Shown: one piece after another, positions 1-7,768 of the stretch
How positions within the stretch are numbered: the stretch's first letter is position 1
Layout of the letters: every line of letters begins with the position of its first letter
Source: Ornithobacterium rhinotracheale
GTDB lineage: Bacteria; Bacteroidota; Bacteroidia; Flavobacteriales; Weeksellaceae
Reading direction: 5' to 3'
Length of the DNA stretch: 64,000 nucleotides
NCBI RefSeq assembly: GCF_004088395.1
Contig: NZ_CP035107.1
Coordinates: 1,689,001 to 1,753,000 of the forward strand
The notes under the pieces: model-generated
Database searches by the model: none
Told to the model about the DNA's origin: nothing
The model's input: the letters and a program-made list of their open reading frames with translations, nothing else
Made by a program: the position numbers and the translations under genes

Positions 1-220
1 TGATTCCTTGCTCGCGCTCGTCTTTCAGCCCGTCGGTCAATAACGAAAAATCGATTTGCTCCAAACCTTTTTTGCGTGAGCTTGATTCCACTGCATTTAA
101 TTGATCTTGAAATATAGATTTAGAATCGTATAACAATCGCCCGATGAGTGTACTTTTTCCGTCGTCTACACTCCCTGCGGTTGTAAATCTTAATAATTCT
201 CTTTCAGTATTATTTGTCAT
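1..220 (-). CDS. cysN: Sulfate adenylyltransferase subunit 1 (CysN), N-terminal part, cut by window edge
   Basis: The 73 visible residues begin [20 protein letters not shown] and contain the GTPase P-loop GSVDDGKST at residues 16-24, followed by the switch region ending in DEREQGI at the edge. CysN is the GTPase subunit of ATP sulfurylase; with CysD it makes adenosine 5'-phosphosulfate (APS) from ATP and sulfate, driven by GTP hydrolysis. It is the last visible gene of the minus-strand operon cysQ-SLC13-cysC-cysD-cysN and starts 53 bp after the cysD stop. Only the N-terminus is visible, so I cannot tell whether it is a CysN alone or a CysNC fusion; a separate cysC upstream argues against a fusion. 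Confidence 0.93.
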   Translation of the reverse strand, partial: MTNNTERELLRFTTAGSVDDGKSTLIGRLLYDSKSIFQDQLNAVESSSRKKGLEQIDFSLLTDGLKDEREQGI

Positions 221-273
221 TTTTATTTTAAGCTTTTAATTATGATTGAAGAAATATTTTTTTGGCTAAAAAA

Positions 274-1176
274 TTAAAAATATCCTTCTTTTTTGCGATC
301 CTCCATTGCGGTATCGCTTCGCTTGTCATCGGCGCGGTTGCCTCTTTCTGTGCTGCGAGTAGTTGCCACTTCGTTTACAATTTTCTGTAAAGTATCAGCA
401 TCAGACTCGATTCCTCCTGTAATAGTGATGTCGCCAAGTGTTCTAAAGCGCACTTGCTTTTTCACGATTTCCTCGCCTTCTCTTAATTGTAAAAATTCTG
501 AATTGGGAATCCAAGAATTGTTTCGCCAAACGACTTCGCGCTCGTGCGCAAAATACATAGAGGGCAGGGGAATGTTCTCCTCCAAAATGTAATTCCAAAT
601 ATCCATCTCCGTCCAATTGGAAATGGGAAATACTCGAAAATGCTCGCCCATATTCTTTTTACCATTAAATAAATGCCACAATTCTGGTCGCTGATTTTTG
701 GGGTCCCATTGTCCAAAATCATCTCGGTGCGAGAAAAATCTTTCTTTGGCTCTGGCCTTTTCCTCATCGCGGCGGCCACCGCCCATGCAGGCATCAAACT
801 GGTATTCTTCTATCGTGTCGAGCAAAGTGGTGGTTTGCAATTTATTTCTACTAGCATTAATGCCCGTCTCCTCCTGCACGCGCCCCTCATCAATCGACTT
901 CTGCACAGAGCCCACAATGAGCTGCACGCCAAGCTCCTTGACTAAATTATCGCGGTACTCTATCGCCTCAGGGAAATTATGCCCCGTATCAATATGCACT
1001 AGCGGAAAGGGGATTTTGGCAGGCGAAAAGGCTTTTTTGGCTAAATGCGTCATCACAATGCTGTCTTTTCCGCCCGAAAAGAGAATGGCAGGATTATCAA
1101 ATTGCGCAAAAACCTCTCGAATTACAAATATGGATTCTGCTTCTAATTGCTTTAAATAGGATAGTTTATAGCCCAT
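274..1176 (-). CDS. cysD: Sulfate adenylyltransferase subunit 2 (CysD)
   Basis: This 300-residue protein is the catalytic ATP-sulfurylase subunit that adenylates sulfate to APS. The PP-loop pyrophosphatase motif SGGKDS lies at residues 34-39, and the family sequence GGGRRDEEKARAKERFFS is clear in the middle. Length matches CysD. It starts 4 bp after the cysC stop, so it is in the same operon, and it precedes cysN, its obligate partner. No reductases (cysH, cysI/J) are seen nearby. Confidence 0.96.
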   Translation of the reverse strand: MGYKLSYLKQLEAESIFVIREVFAQFDNPAILFSGGKDSIVMTHLAKKAFSPAKIPFPLVHIDTGHNFPEAIEYRDNLVKELGVQLIVGSVQKSIDEGRVQEETGINASRNKLQTTTLLDTIEEYQFDACMGGGRRDEEKARAKERFFSHRDDFGQWDPKNQRPELWHLFNGKKNMGEHFRVFPISNWTEMDIWNYILEENIPLPSMYFAHEREVVWRNNSWIPNSEFLQLREGEEIVKKQVRFRTLGDITITGGIESDADTLQKIVNEVATTRSTERGNRADDKRSDTAMEDRKKEGYF

Positions 1177-1180
1177 AATC

Positions 1181-1777
1181 TTATTGAATTTTCTCGAATG
1201 CCAAATGTACTAATTTTTTTAAGCTTTCGGCAGGTGTTTCAGTATCTGTTTTTATAATTAAATCATTTTGAGCAGGGATTTCAAAAGGCGCGGAAATGCC
1301 TGTAAAGTTTTGAATTTCGCCTCTTTTAGCCTTTTCATATAGCCCCTTAACATCGCGCTGAGCGCACACCTCCACGGGACAATCCACAAAAATGTGCACA
1401 AAATCCTGCTCCCCCACTATCTGGCGAAGGCTCTCTCGCTCTGCCTCGTATGGGGTGATGAAGGCTGCTAGCACTATAATGCCTGCATCTACAAAGAGCC
1501 TTGCCACTTCGCCTATGCGGCGTAGGTTTTCCTTTCGGTCTTCGGCACTGAACCCTAAGTCTTTGTTTAAACCAAATCGGATATTATCTCCGTCTAAAAC
1601 ATAGGTTTTAAAACCTTTTTGGTGCAATTCCACCTCAAGTAAATTGGCTAAACTTGATTTCCCTGAGCCTGAAAGCCCTGAGAACCAAAATACTTTTCCT
1701 TTTTGCCCATTGAGCGCCTCACGCTCAGTGCGGGTGATTTTATAATTTTGCTGAACTATATTTTCACTTTTAGTCAT
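1181..1777 (-). CDS. cysC: Adenylylsulfate kinase (CysC)
   Basis: APS kinase phosphorylates APS to PAPS, the donor used by sulfotransferases. The 198-residue protein has the Walker A motif GLSGSGKSS at residues 34-42, the substrate-binding stretch DGDNIRFGLNKDLGF, and the DVKGLYEKA element typical of CysC. It sits between an SLC13 permease (13 bp upstream) and cysD (4 bp downstream). A free-standing cysC together with cysQ suggests PAPS is an intended product; that is inference from gene content. Confidence 0.96.
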   Translation of the reverse strand: MTKSENIVQQNYKITRTEREALNGQKGKVFWFSGLSGSGKSSLANLLEVELHQKGFKTYVLDGDNIRFGLNKDLGFSAEDRKENLRRIGEVARLFVDAGIIVLAAFITPYEAERESLRQIVGEQDFVHIFVDCPVEVCAQRDVKGLYEKAKRGEIQNFTGISAPFEIPAQNDLIIKTDTETPAESLKKLVHLAFEKIQ

Positions 1778-1790
1778 AGCTTATTTGTCT

Positions 1791-3551
1791 TTAAATTAAT
1801 TGATAAATTATGGCAATGCTGATTAAGCACGCGAGGGAATAAATGATTGTTACGGGAACGCCGATTTTTACAAAATCTCTGAATTTATAGCCACCGACGC
1901 CGTAAATCATTAAATTCGTCTGATACCCAAACGGCGTAATAAAAGCACACGAGGCTCCAAAGGCTATTGCCAAAAACAAGGCTTGTGCTGGCATATCCAG
2001 CCCTCGACTGATTTCAAACGCAATGGGAAACACAATGGAAATCGCCGCTACATTGGTAACGAATGAGGTGAGCAACACCGTTAAAAGATACACGCCCACC
2101 AAAACACCGATTTTGCCATATTGCTGAAAAATACTGAGCACAAAATCGCCAATCCATTTGGCTCCTCCTGTGTCCATAAAGGCGGTGCCGATGGCGATGG
2201 AACTTCCTAAAATCAGAAATAAATCGATATTTAAATTATTTTTTAATTGTGTGGAATTATACATTTTAAGTGCGAAAAATGCGGAAAGAATGACCAAAAG
2301 CGACACAAAAAAGTCTAAAATCTTAAACACCGAAAGCCCTAAAGCCAAAACCGAAACGGCAAACAAAATGGCACTTTTCCAAAACGGAATTTTCTTGATT
2401 TCGTCTTTTTCCTCCAATACATAAATGTTGGTATTATTTTGCACCAACTGCGAAAAGTGTTCTCCTGTGGTGAGCATCAACAAGTCTCCGTATGCCAATC
2501 GGATTTCTCCTAATTTCCCTCGCAAGCGTTCTCCATTTCGGTGAATAGCGATTACGGCGGCATCGTATTTCTCACGGAAGCGGCTTTCCTTTAAAGTGCG
2601 ACCTGCCAAATTGGAATTATATGGGATTAAGGTTTCTACTACTTTTAAATCTCCATCTAGGTTAAATCTCTCTGTTTTAGGAAATACAAAACCGTTTTTC
2701 TCCTTCACGATTTCCACGATGTGCTGAGTGTCGCCCGCGAAGAATAATAAATCGTTGGGCTGTAAGATTTCTTGCGGCGAAACGGGCGAAATGCTACTCC
2801 CTTCGCGGTAAATTTCGAATAGATACACGCCAAGGAGATTTCTTAAACCTGCATCCTCCACCGTTTGCCCCACGGCTTGGGCTTCTGGCCTTAGAGAAAC
2901 TTCTACCAAATATTCTTTTAAATTTTCTTTGATGTCTATGGCACTTTTTCTTGCAGGTAAAATTTTATAAGCAAAAAATACAATAAAAATTAAACATGCC
3001 ACGCAGGTTACAAGTCCTGGCAGTAGGAAATCAAACATGGTGAAGGCTTTGATGCCTCGGCTTTCGATAAACCCGTTAAGCACCAAATTGGTCGAAGTAC
3101 CAATCGTGGTGAGCATCCCTCCCGTGATGGCGGCATAGGACAGCGGAATCAGGAATTTGGAAGGGGCCTGCCCGTGGCGTTTGCTCCAGTGCGTGATGTA
3201 GGGTGCCATGAGTGCCACAATGGGCGTATTGTTCATAAATGCAGAAATGAATGAGACCCAGCTCGTAGTCTGAAATAGGAAATATTTTGGCTTATTTTCT
3301 TGTGTAAATATTTTATCTAAATATTTGACGATATTATAGTTAAAATTAATCGCCGAAGTGAGCAAAATCAAAATGAAAATTATGGCAATAGACTTATTGG
3401 CAAAACTGCTCAAAAAAGTTTTGGAATCAAGCACATTAAACACCATCAGCACCAATGCTGAGAGCAGAAACAACATGGACGAACGCACTTTGTCGGTGGC
3501 TAAGCCCGCTACCAAAACTAACAGCACAATTATGACCAAATACATCTGCAT
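1791..3551 (-). CDS. SLC13-family anion permease with two central RCK_C domains
   Basis: This 586-residue membrane protein has N-terminal hydrophobic helices, a cytoplasmic middle section (roughly residues 205-380) resembling two RCK_C/TrkA-C domains (for example DLLFFAGDTQHIVEIV and DLLMLTTGEHFSQLV), and a C-terminal set of helices. The conserved signatures MNNTPIVALMAPYI and SFVTNVAAISIVFPIAFEI are typical of the divalent anion:Na+ symporter family. Members with this layout beside cys genes are usually sulfate or thiosulfate importers, so sulfate uptake for the downstream CysNDC enzymes is the likely role. It begins 4 bp after the cysQ stop. Substrate is inferred from context only. Confidence 0.88.
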   Translation of the reverse strand: MQMYLVIIVLLVLVAGLATDKVRSSMLFLLSALVLMVFNVLDSKTFLSSFANKSIAIIFILILLTSAINFNYNIVKYLDKIFTQENKPKYFLFQTTSWVSFISAFMNNTPIVALMAPYITHWSKRHGQAPSKFLIPLSYAAITGGMLTTIGTSTNLVLNGFIESRGIKAFTMFDFLLPGLVTCVACLIFIVFFAYKILPARKSAIDIKENLKEYLVEVSLRPEAQAVGQTVEDAGLRNLLGVYLFEIYREGSSISPVSPQEILQPNDLLFFAGDTQHIVEIVKEKNGFVFPKTERFNLDGDLKVVETLIPYNSNLAGRTLKESRFREKYDAAVIAIHRNGERLRGKLGEIRLAYGDLLMLTTGEHFSQLVQNNTNIYVLEEKDEIKKIPFWKSAILFAVSVLALGLSVFKILDFFVSLLVILSAFFALKMYNSTQLKNNLNIDLFLILGSSIAIGTAFMDTGGAKWIGDFVLSIFQQYGKIGVLVGVYLLTVLLTSFVTNVAAISIVFPIAFEISRGLDMPAQALFLAIAFGASCAFITPFGYQTNLMIYGVGGYKFRDFVKIGVPVTIIYSLACLISIAIIYQLI

Positions 3552-3555
3552 ACGC

Positions 3556-4338
3556 CTATACTTCTCCTACCAAAAAATAGGGATTTAATAGATTTTCTTT
3601 ATTATACGCTATTGGCTCTCCTATTTCAGCCTGAACTACGGGAGCGCCTGCAAATCGGCAAATGGCATGTCCCGCAGCAATGTCCCACTCCATAGTGGGC
3701 GAAAATCTAGGGTATATATGCGCCTTGGCTTCTGCGATGAGGCATAATTTCAGCGAACTTCCCATTGAAATTTTCTCTACGGAGGCATATTTGGCATTTA
3801 ATTTTTGGATAAAACTCTCCGTATCCTCATTCAGGTGTGAGCGGCTAGCCACTACGATTACATTATCCTTTGGCTTTTGGTAGCTTAACCTTTGGGCTAA
3901 GTGGGGCGAGTATTCCGAATAATGGGTAATTTCTTCTTGCTTAAAGCTCCCATTTTCATCGGCAAAATAGAGCCACTTTAAGTACGGGGCATAAATCACC
4001 CCTAGCTGTGGCACGCCGCCCTCAATCAAGGCGATATTCACGGTGAACTCTCCATTTCGGTTTACAAATTCCTTGGTTCCATCAAGCGGGTCCACTAGCC
4101 AAAAGCGATTCCATTCCTTTCGCACGGCATACTCCTCCTGCTGTGCCTCCTCACTGATGATGGAAATTTGCGTAGGAGCTAAATGCTCTAATATCACTTG
4201 ATTTGAGGCTAAATCTGCCTGAGTGAGTGGCGAGGCATCTGCCTTATGCTCTACGGCAAAATCTTGCTCATATATCTTTAAAATCTCCTGCCCTGCTTGC
4301 AAGGCTGCTTGTATTGCTTTTTGCAAAAGCTCATTCAT
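3556..4338 (-). CDS. cysQ: 3'(2'),5'-bisphosphate nucleotidase (CysQ)
   Basis: This inositol-monophosphatase-fold enzyme removes the 3' phosphate from PAP (and PAPS), the by-product of sulfotransfer. Starting at the Met at 4338 (MNELLQKAIQ), the protein is 260 residues. Visible metal-binding motifs are SEEA near residue 63, DPLDGT at 83-88, and a late WDIAAGHA. A longer reading from 4374 adds a Cys/Phe-rich leader (MHCVFLWCKPFF) that overlaps the upstream terminator hairpin and is unlikely. It heads the cys operon; a TATTTTTG -7 box lies about 20 nt upstream of the ATG. Confidence 0.93.
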   Translation of the reverse strand: MNELLQKAIQAALQAGQEILKIYEQDFAVEHKADASPLTQADLASNQVILEHLAPTQISIISEEAQQEEYAVRKEWNRFWLVDPLDGTKEFVNRNGEFTVNIALIEGGVPQLGVIYAPYLKWLYFADENGSFKQEEITHYSEYSPHLAQRLSYQKPKDNVIVVASRSHLNEDTESFIQKLNAKYASVEKISMGSSLKLCLIAEAKAHIYPRFSPTMEWDIAAGHAICRFAGAPVVQAEIGEPIAYNKENLLNPYFLVGEV

Positions 4339-4381
4339 AAAAAAAGGTTTACACCACAAAAATACGCAATGCAAACCTTTT
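4339..4381 (-). terminator. Intrinsic terminator of the 4405-4710 gene
   Basis: On the minus strand AAAAGGTTT (4373-4381) pairs with AAACCTTTT (4342-4350), followed by a run of T ending next to the cysQ ATG. The loop is long (22 nt) and contains the putative cysQ -7 box. It would end transcription of the upstream acidic-protein gene while cysQ starts from inside the loop. Confidence 0.6.
4357..4364 (-). promoter_or_regulatory. Putative -7 box TATTTTTG for the cys operon
   Basis: The minus strand reads TATTTTTG, matching the Bacteroidota -7 consensus TAnnTTTG, placed so that transcription would start about 10 nt before the cysQ ATG. No TTTG -33 partner is seen at the usual distance. Confidence 0.45.
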
Positions 4382-4404
4382 ATTATACATTAATTTTCAA
4401 AAAT

Positions 4405-4710
4405 TCACTCTTCCACCGCGCTAGGGTCTGGCTCCTCAAAAGTCACCTCATCATCAAAGAAAGGCTCTTCTTCGTCCTCAAACTCCCCCATTACGATTTC
4501 TAAACGCTGGCTGATTTTGACTAAATATATCGTGTCCTCCGTCTGTACTTCTACGGCCTCCACTGTTTCGCCTCTTGCATTTTTGAAAACGATTATGTCT
4601 TGATCCCCGTATCCATCTGGAAATTTTTCTACCAAAAGGCTTAAAATTTCGTTATTCAATTTTTTGTAATCTACAATTACTCGCTTCTTGGGGCATGGTT
4701 TCCTCCTCAT
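4405..4710 (-). CDS. Small acidic conserved-type protein, unknown function
   Basis: This 101-residue protein starts with a basic stretch (MRRKPCPKKRVIVDYKKLN) and ends in a strongly acidic tail (EFEDEEEPFFDDEVTFEE). The centre carries alternating hydrophobic strands (DIIVFKNARGETVEAVEV, DTIYLVKISQRLEIV). I do not recognise the family. It is followed by a hairpin terminator and preceded by the deoxyhypusine-synthase-like gene 38 bp away, so it may be co-transcribed with that gene. Confidence 0.75.
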   Translation of the reverse strand: MRRKPCPKKRVIVDYKKLNNEILSLLVEKFPDGYGDQDIIVFKNARGETVEAVEVQTEDTIYLVKISQRLEIVMGEFEDEEEPFFDDEVTFEEPDPSAVEE

Positions 4711-4747
4711 ATGTATCTCTCTTCTCTAAAAAATTTTGGTCAATTAT

Positions 4748-5713
4748 TTACATACCTAGCAAATAGGCAAACATCAATGGTGCTACGATGGTAGCATCTG
4801 ATTCCACAATGAATTTTGGCGTATCGATGTCTAATTTACCCCAAGTGATTTTCTCATTTGGCACGGCTCCAGAGTAGCTACCGTAGGAAGTGGTGGAATC
4901 TGAAATTTGGCAGAAATAGCTCCAAAATGGGGTATCTGTTCGCTCCAAATCCTGATAAAGCATTGGCACTACACAAATTGGGAAATCGCCTGCAATACCT
5001 CCGCCTATTTGGAAAAATCCGATTCCGTTTTGTGAATTTTCGGTATACCAATCGGCTAGGAATGTCATATACTCAATTCCTGATTTCATAGTGCTAGCTT
5101 TTAGCTCGCCTTTCATCACATAGCTGGCAAAGATATTGCCCATGGTGCTATCTTCCCAGCCTGGCACTACGATGGGTAGGTTTTTCTCGGCTGCGGCATA
5201 CATCCAGCTGTCTTTAATATCAATTTCATAGTACTGTTCTAGCACGCCAGAGAGTAGCATTTTGCACATAAATTCGTGCGGAAAGTAGCGCTCGCCTTTG
5301 TCCTCGGCATCTTTCCAAATTTCGAAGATATGTTTTTGCAATCTTCGGAAGGCTTCTTCCTCTGGAATGCAGGTATCTGTTACGCGGTTAAGCCCTTGGT
5401 CTAGCAGCTCTCGCTCCTCGGCTGGGGTAAGGTCGCGGTAGTGAGGCACTCTTTTGTAGTGTGAGTGTGCCACAAGGTTCATTATGTCCTCTTCTAGGTT
5501 GGCGCCTGTACAAGATACGATTTGCACTTTATCTTGGCGAATCATCTCGGCAAAGATTTTCCCAAGCTCTGCGGTACTCATAGCGCCTGCCATACTCACT
5601 AGCATTTTGCCGCCATTTTTAAGTTGTTCATCATAGGCTTTGGCTGCATCTACTAAGGTAGCGGCATTGAAGTGCAAATAGTATTTCTGAATAAAATCTG
5701 ATATTGCTCCCAT
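4748..5713 (-). CDS. Deoxyhypusine-synthase-family protein
   Basis: From the Met at 5713 (MGAISDFIQKYY) the protein is 321 residues, normal for the family. It shows the NAD-binding DHS-like core (MLVSMAGAMSTAELGKIFAEM, within it a GAMS motif), IPEEEAFRR, GGGIAGDFPICVVPM, and the catalytic-lysine region EKITWGKLD. Bacterial members are usually linked to polyamine metabolism (homospermidine or related aminobutyl transfer) because bacteria lack canonical eIF5A. The gene lies downstream of arginine decarboxylase, which fits a polyamine role, but the true substrate cannot be read from sequence. A start 14 codons upstream (5755) is possible but less family-like. Confidence 0.85.
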   Translation of the reverse strand: MGAISDFIQKYYLHFNAATLVDAAKAYDEQLKNGGKMLVSMAGAMSTAELGKIFAEMIRQDKVQIVSCTGANLEEDIMNLVAHSHYKRVPHYRDLTPAEERELLDQGLNRVTDTCIPEEEAFRRLQKHIFEIWKDAEDKGERYFPHEFMCKMLLSGVLEQYYEIDIKDSWMYAAAEKNLPIVVPGWEDSTMGNIFASYVMKGELKASTMKSGIEYMTFLADWYTENSQNGIGFFQIGGGIAGDFPICVVPMLYQDLERTDTPFWSYFCQISDSTTSYGSYSGAVPNEKITWGKLDIDTPKFIVESDATIVAPLMFAYLLGM

Positions 5714-6265
5714 TTTTGTAATTGTTTTTATTGTGTTTTTTGAATTTTGCCGCAAATTAAAATATTTTAATTTTTTTCTGCAACAATTAATTTGGCTTGT
5801 TTGCTTATTTTTTCGGCTTATTGTGCCCTAAGTCGTCCTTTTTACTTCATTTAAAGCTTCTCGTGGTTAAGTTTTGGCACGCTGCGCCGTTGTTTTTATA
5901 CCCCTACTACTCACTTTCCTACTCCTACCGCTCATTCTTCTATTCCTATAAGTCATTTTTTGAAAGATTCGCAAAAAAATGAGCTCCTACCTATCATTCT
6001 TCTACTCCTACCGGTCATTCTTGCGTTCCTACTGCTCATTCTTCTATTCCTACCACTCATTCTTGCATTCCTACTGATCATTCTTGGGCTCCTACTCGTC
6101 GTTCTTGTGTTCCTACCGTTCATTCTTCTATTCCTCACGACGATTTTTTGCGAATTTCGTAAAATGATGAGCTCCTCAAGGGCTTTTTTTGAAGATTTCG
6201 CAAAGATGGTGTGCAACGCAGGGGGAATATTGGGAAGAAGACTATGCTTTTATCCTTAAATGGTG
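5714..6265. other. Non-coding interval holding a 21-bp degenerate array, no convincing gene
   Basis: Between the DHS-like gene and arginine decarboxylase there are 550 bp without a recognisable gene. Several frames stay open across 5900-6250 only because the repeat length (21 bp) is a multiple of three: one strand gives a Leu/Ile-rich string, the other an Arg/Met/Ser/Asn-rich string, neither with family features. A segment TTGAAAGATTCGCAAA (5960-5975) that interrupts the array resembles TTGAAGATTTCGCAAA (6189-6204) beyond its end, and GAGCTCCT follows or precedes each. Confidence 0.6.
5903..6135. repeat. Degenerate 21-bp tandem array (CCTAC units)
   Basis: Units begin with CCTAC or CCTAT at 5903, 5924 and 5945; after an interruption they resume at 5986, 6007, 6028, 6049, 6070, 6091 and 6112, each exactly 21 bp apart, ending at about 6135. 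A typical unit reads CCTACCGCTCATTCTTCTA plus TT; TCATTCTT is its best kept core. Copies differ from each other at several positions, so this is an old, diverged array. There are no unique spacers, so it is not CRISPR. Confidence 0.85.
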
Positions 6266-7660
6266 CTATTTATAGCCTAGGATATGCATAAAATTCTCGG
6301 CGGATTGTTGTTTTGAGAATAGCTTGGTGGTGATGTTTCCGTCTTTATCTCTATCAATTAAAATATGTTTTGGCTTAGGGATTAAGCAGTGTTGCAGCCC
6401 TCCAAAACCGCCAATAGTGTCTTGATAGGCGCCCGTGTTAAAGAACCCGATGTAGAGGGGTTTATCTTTTTTAAATTTAGGCAGAAAGATGGCGTTTAAG
6501 TTTTGCTCCGAGTTGTAATAATCATCGCTATCGCAAGTCAGCCCCCCGAGGAGTACGCGCTCATACTCATCATTCCAGCGATTAATGGCGAGTAATACAA
6601 AACGCTTGCTTATCGCCCAGCTATCTGGCAAAGTGGTGATGAAAGAGGAATCTATCATATTCCACTTTTCGCGGTCATTTTGTTGTTTTTGGTAAAGGAT
6701 TTGGTATATCGCGCCACCACTTTCGCCCACGGTGAAGCTCCCGAATTCGGTGTACAAATGGGGGACTTCCACGCCTGCATTTTCGCAATATTGCTTAATT
6801 TGGTTCACGATTTCATTTGCCATATAGGCATAATCATAGGTAAAGTGAAGTGTGTTTTTAATCGGGAAGCCGCCCCCAATGTTAAGGCTATCAAGGGTGG
6901 GGCAAATTTTCTTTAAATCCACATACACTTTCAAGCACTTGGTAAGCTCGCTCCAATAGTAGGCGGTGTCTCTAATTCCTGTATTGATGAAGAAATGCAG
7001 CATTTTAAGGCTCACTTTCTTGTTATCTCTAAGCTCTTTTTTATAAAACGGAACAATGTCGCGGTACCCAATGCCTAAGCGGGAGGTGTAGAACTCAAAT
7101 TTTGGCTCCTCCTCCGAGGCTATACGGATTCCCACCTGATATTTACCTTTGATGGCTTCACTAAGGAGGCTTAATTCTTCATAATTATCAATGATGGGCA
7201 GGCATTTTTTATGCCCGTTATTAATCAATCGTGCGATGTTTTCAATATATTGGTCGCGTTTAAAACCATTGCACACAATCCAGTTTTTCTTTGTTATTTT
7301 TCCAGACTTCATCAGAGACTCCACGATATTGATGTCAAAGGCGGAGCTTGTCTCTATATGGATATCATTTTTAAGCGCCTCATTAAGCACAAAAGAAAAA
7401 TGCGAACTCTTGGTACAGTAGCAATAGTTGTAAGTGGCGCCATAATTATGTGCCTTAATAGCATCATTAAACCACTTTTTGGCCTTTTTTATATTCTCAG
7501 AGATTTTAGGCAAATAGGTAAACTTCAGTGGCGCTCCATACTCCTCAATCAAGCCCATTAAATCAATGCCGTGGAACTTTAAATTAGCCCCCTCTAAAGT
7601 AAACTCCTCTTGCGGAAAATAGTAAGTTTGGTCTATTAAATCAAAATACTTAATCTTCAT
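6266..7660 (-). CDS. Arginine decarboxylase (fold type III, PLP-dependent)
   Basis: This 464-residue protein resembles flavobacterial arginine decarboxylases of the alanine-racemase-fold group. Visible features are the PLP-lysine region NYCYCTKSSHF (residue ~80), the glycine-rich phosphate-binding stretch LNIGGGFPIKN, and the C-terminal substrate region GLTCDSDDYYN and GFFNTGAYQDTIGG. It would make agmatine from arginine, the first step to putrescine and spermidine. The DHS-like gene lies downstream on the same strand. Assignment to arginine rather than ornithine or diaminopimelate is from family resemblance. Confidence 0.85.
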   Translation of the reverse strand: MKIKYFDLIDQTYYFPQEEFTLEGANLKFHGIDLMGLIEEYGAPLKFTYLPKISENIKKAKKWFNDAIKAHNYGATYNYCYCTKSSHFSFVLNEALKNDIHIETSSAFDINIVESLMKSGKITKKNWIVCNGFKRDQYIENIARLINNGHKKCLPIIDNYEELSLLSEAIKGKYQVGIRIASEEEPKFEFYTSRLGIGYRDIVPFYKKELRDNKKVSLKMLHFFINTGIRDTAYYWSELTKCLKVYVDLKKICPTLDSLNIGGGFPIKNTLHFTYDYAYMANEIVNQIKQYCENAGVEVPHLYTEFGSFTVGESGGAIYQILYQKQQNDREKWNMIDSSFITTLPDSWAISKRFVLLAINRWNDEYERVLLGGLTCDSDDYYNSEQNLNAIFLPKFKKDKPLYIGFFNTGAYQDTIGGFGGLQHCLIPKPKHILIDRDKDGNITTKLFSKQQSAENFMHILGYK

Positions 7661-7768
7661 CTATTATTCTGTTCTTATTTGGAGGTGCAAATTTTTAAAA
7701 AAAAAATCACTTTCTAGTAGGTTTTGTACAATTATTTTTAATTATTTTTACTGCTCAGATACTTTTAT

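Noticed and set aside
5953-6259. Overlapping open frames of 87 and 99 residues on both strands at the first array
   Set aside because: Both are low-complexity products of the 21-bp repeat with no family features.
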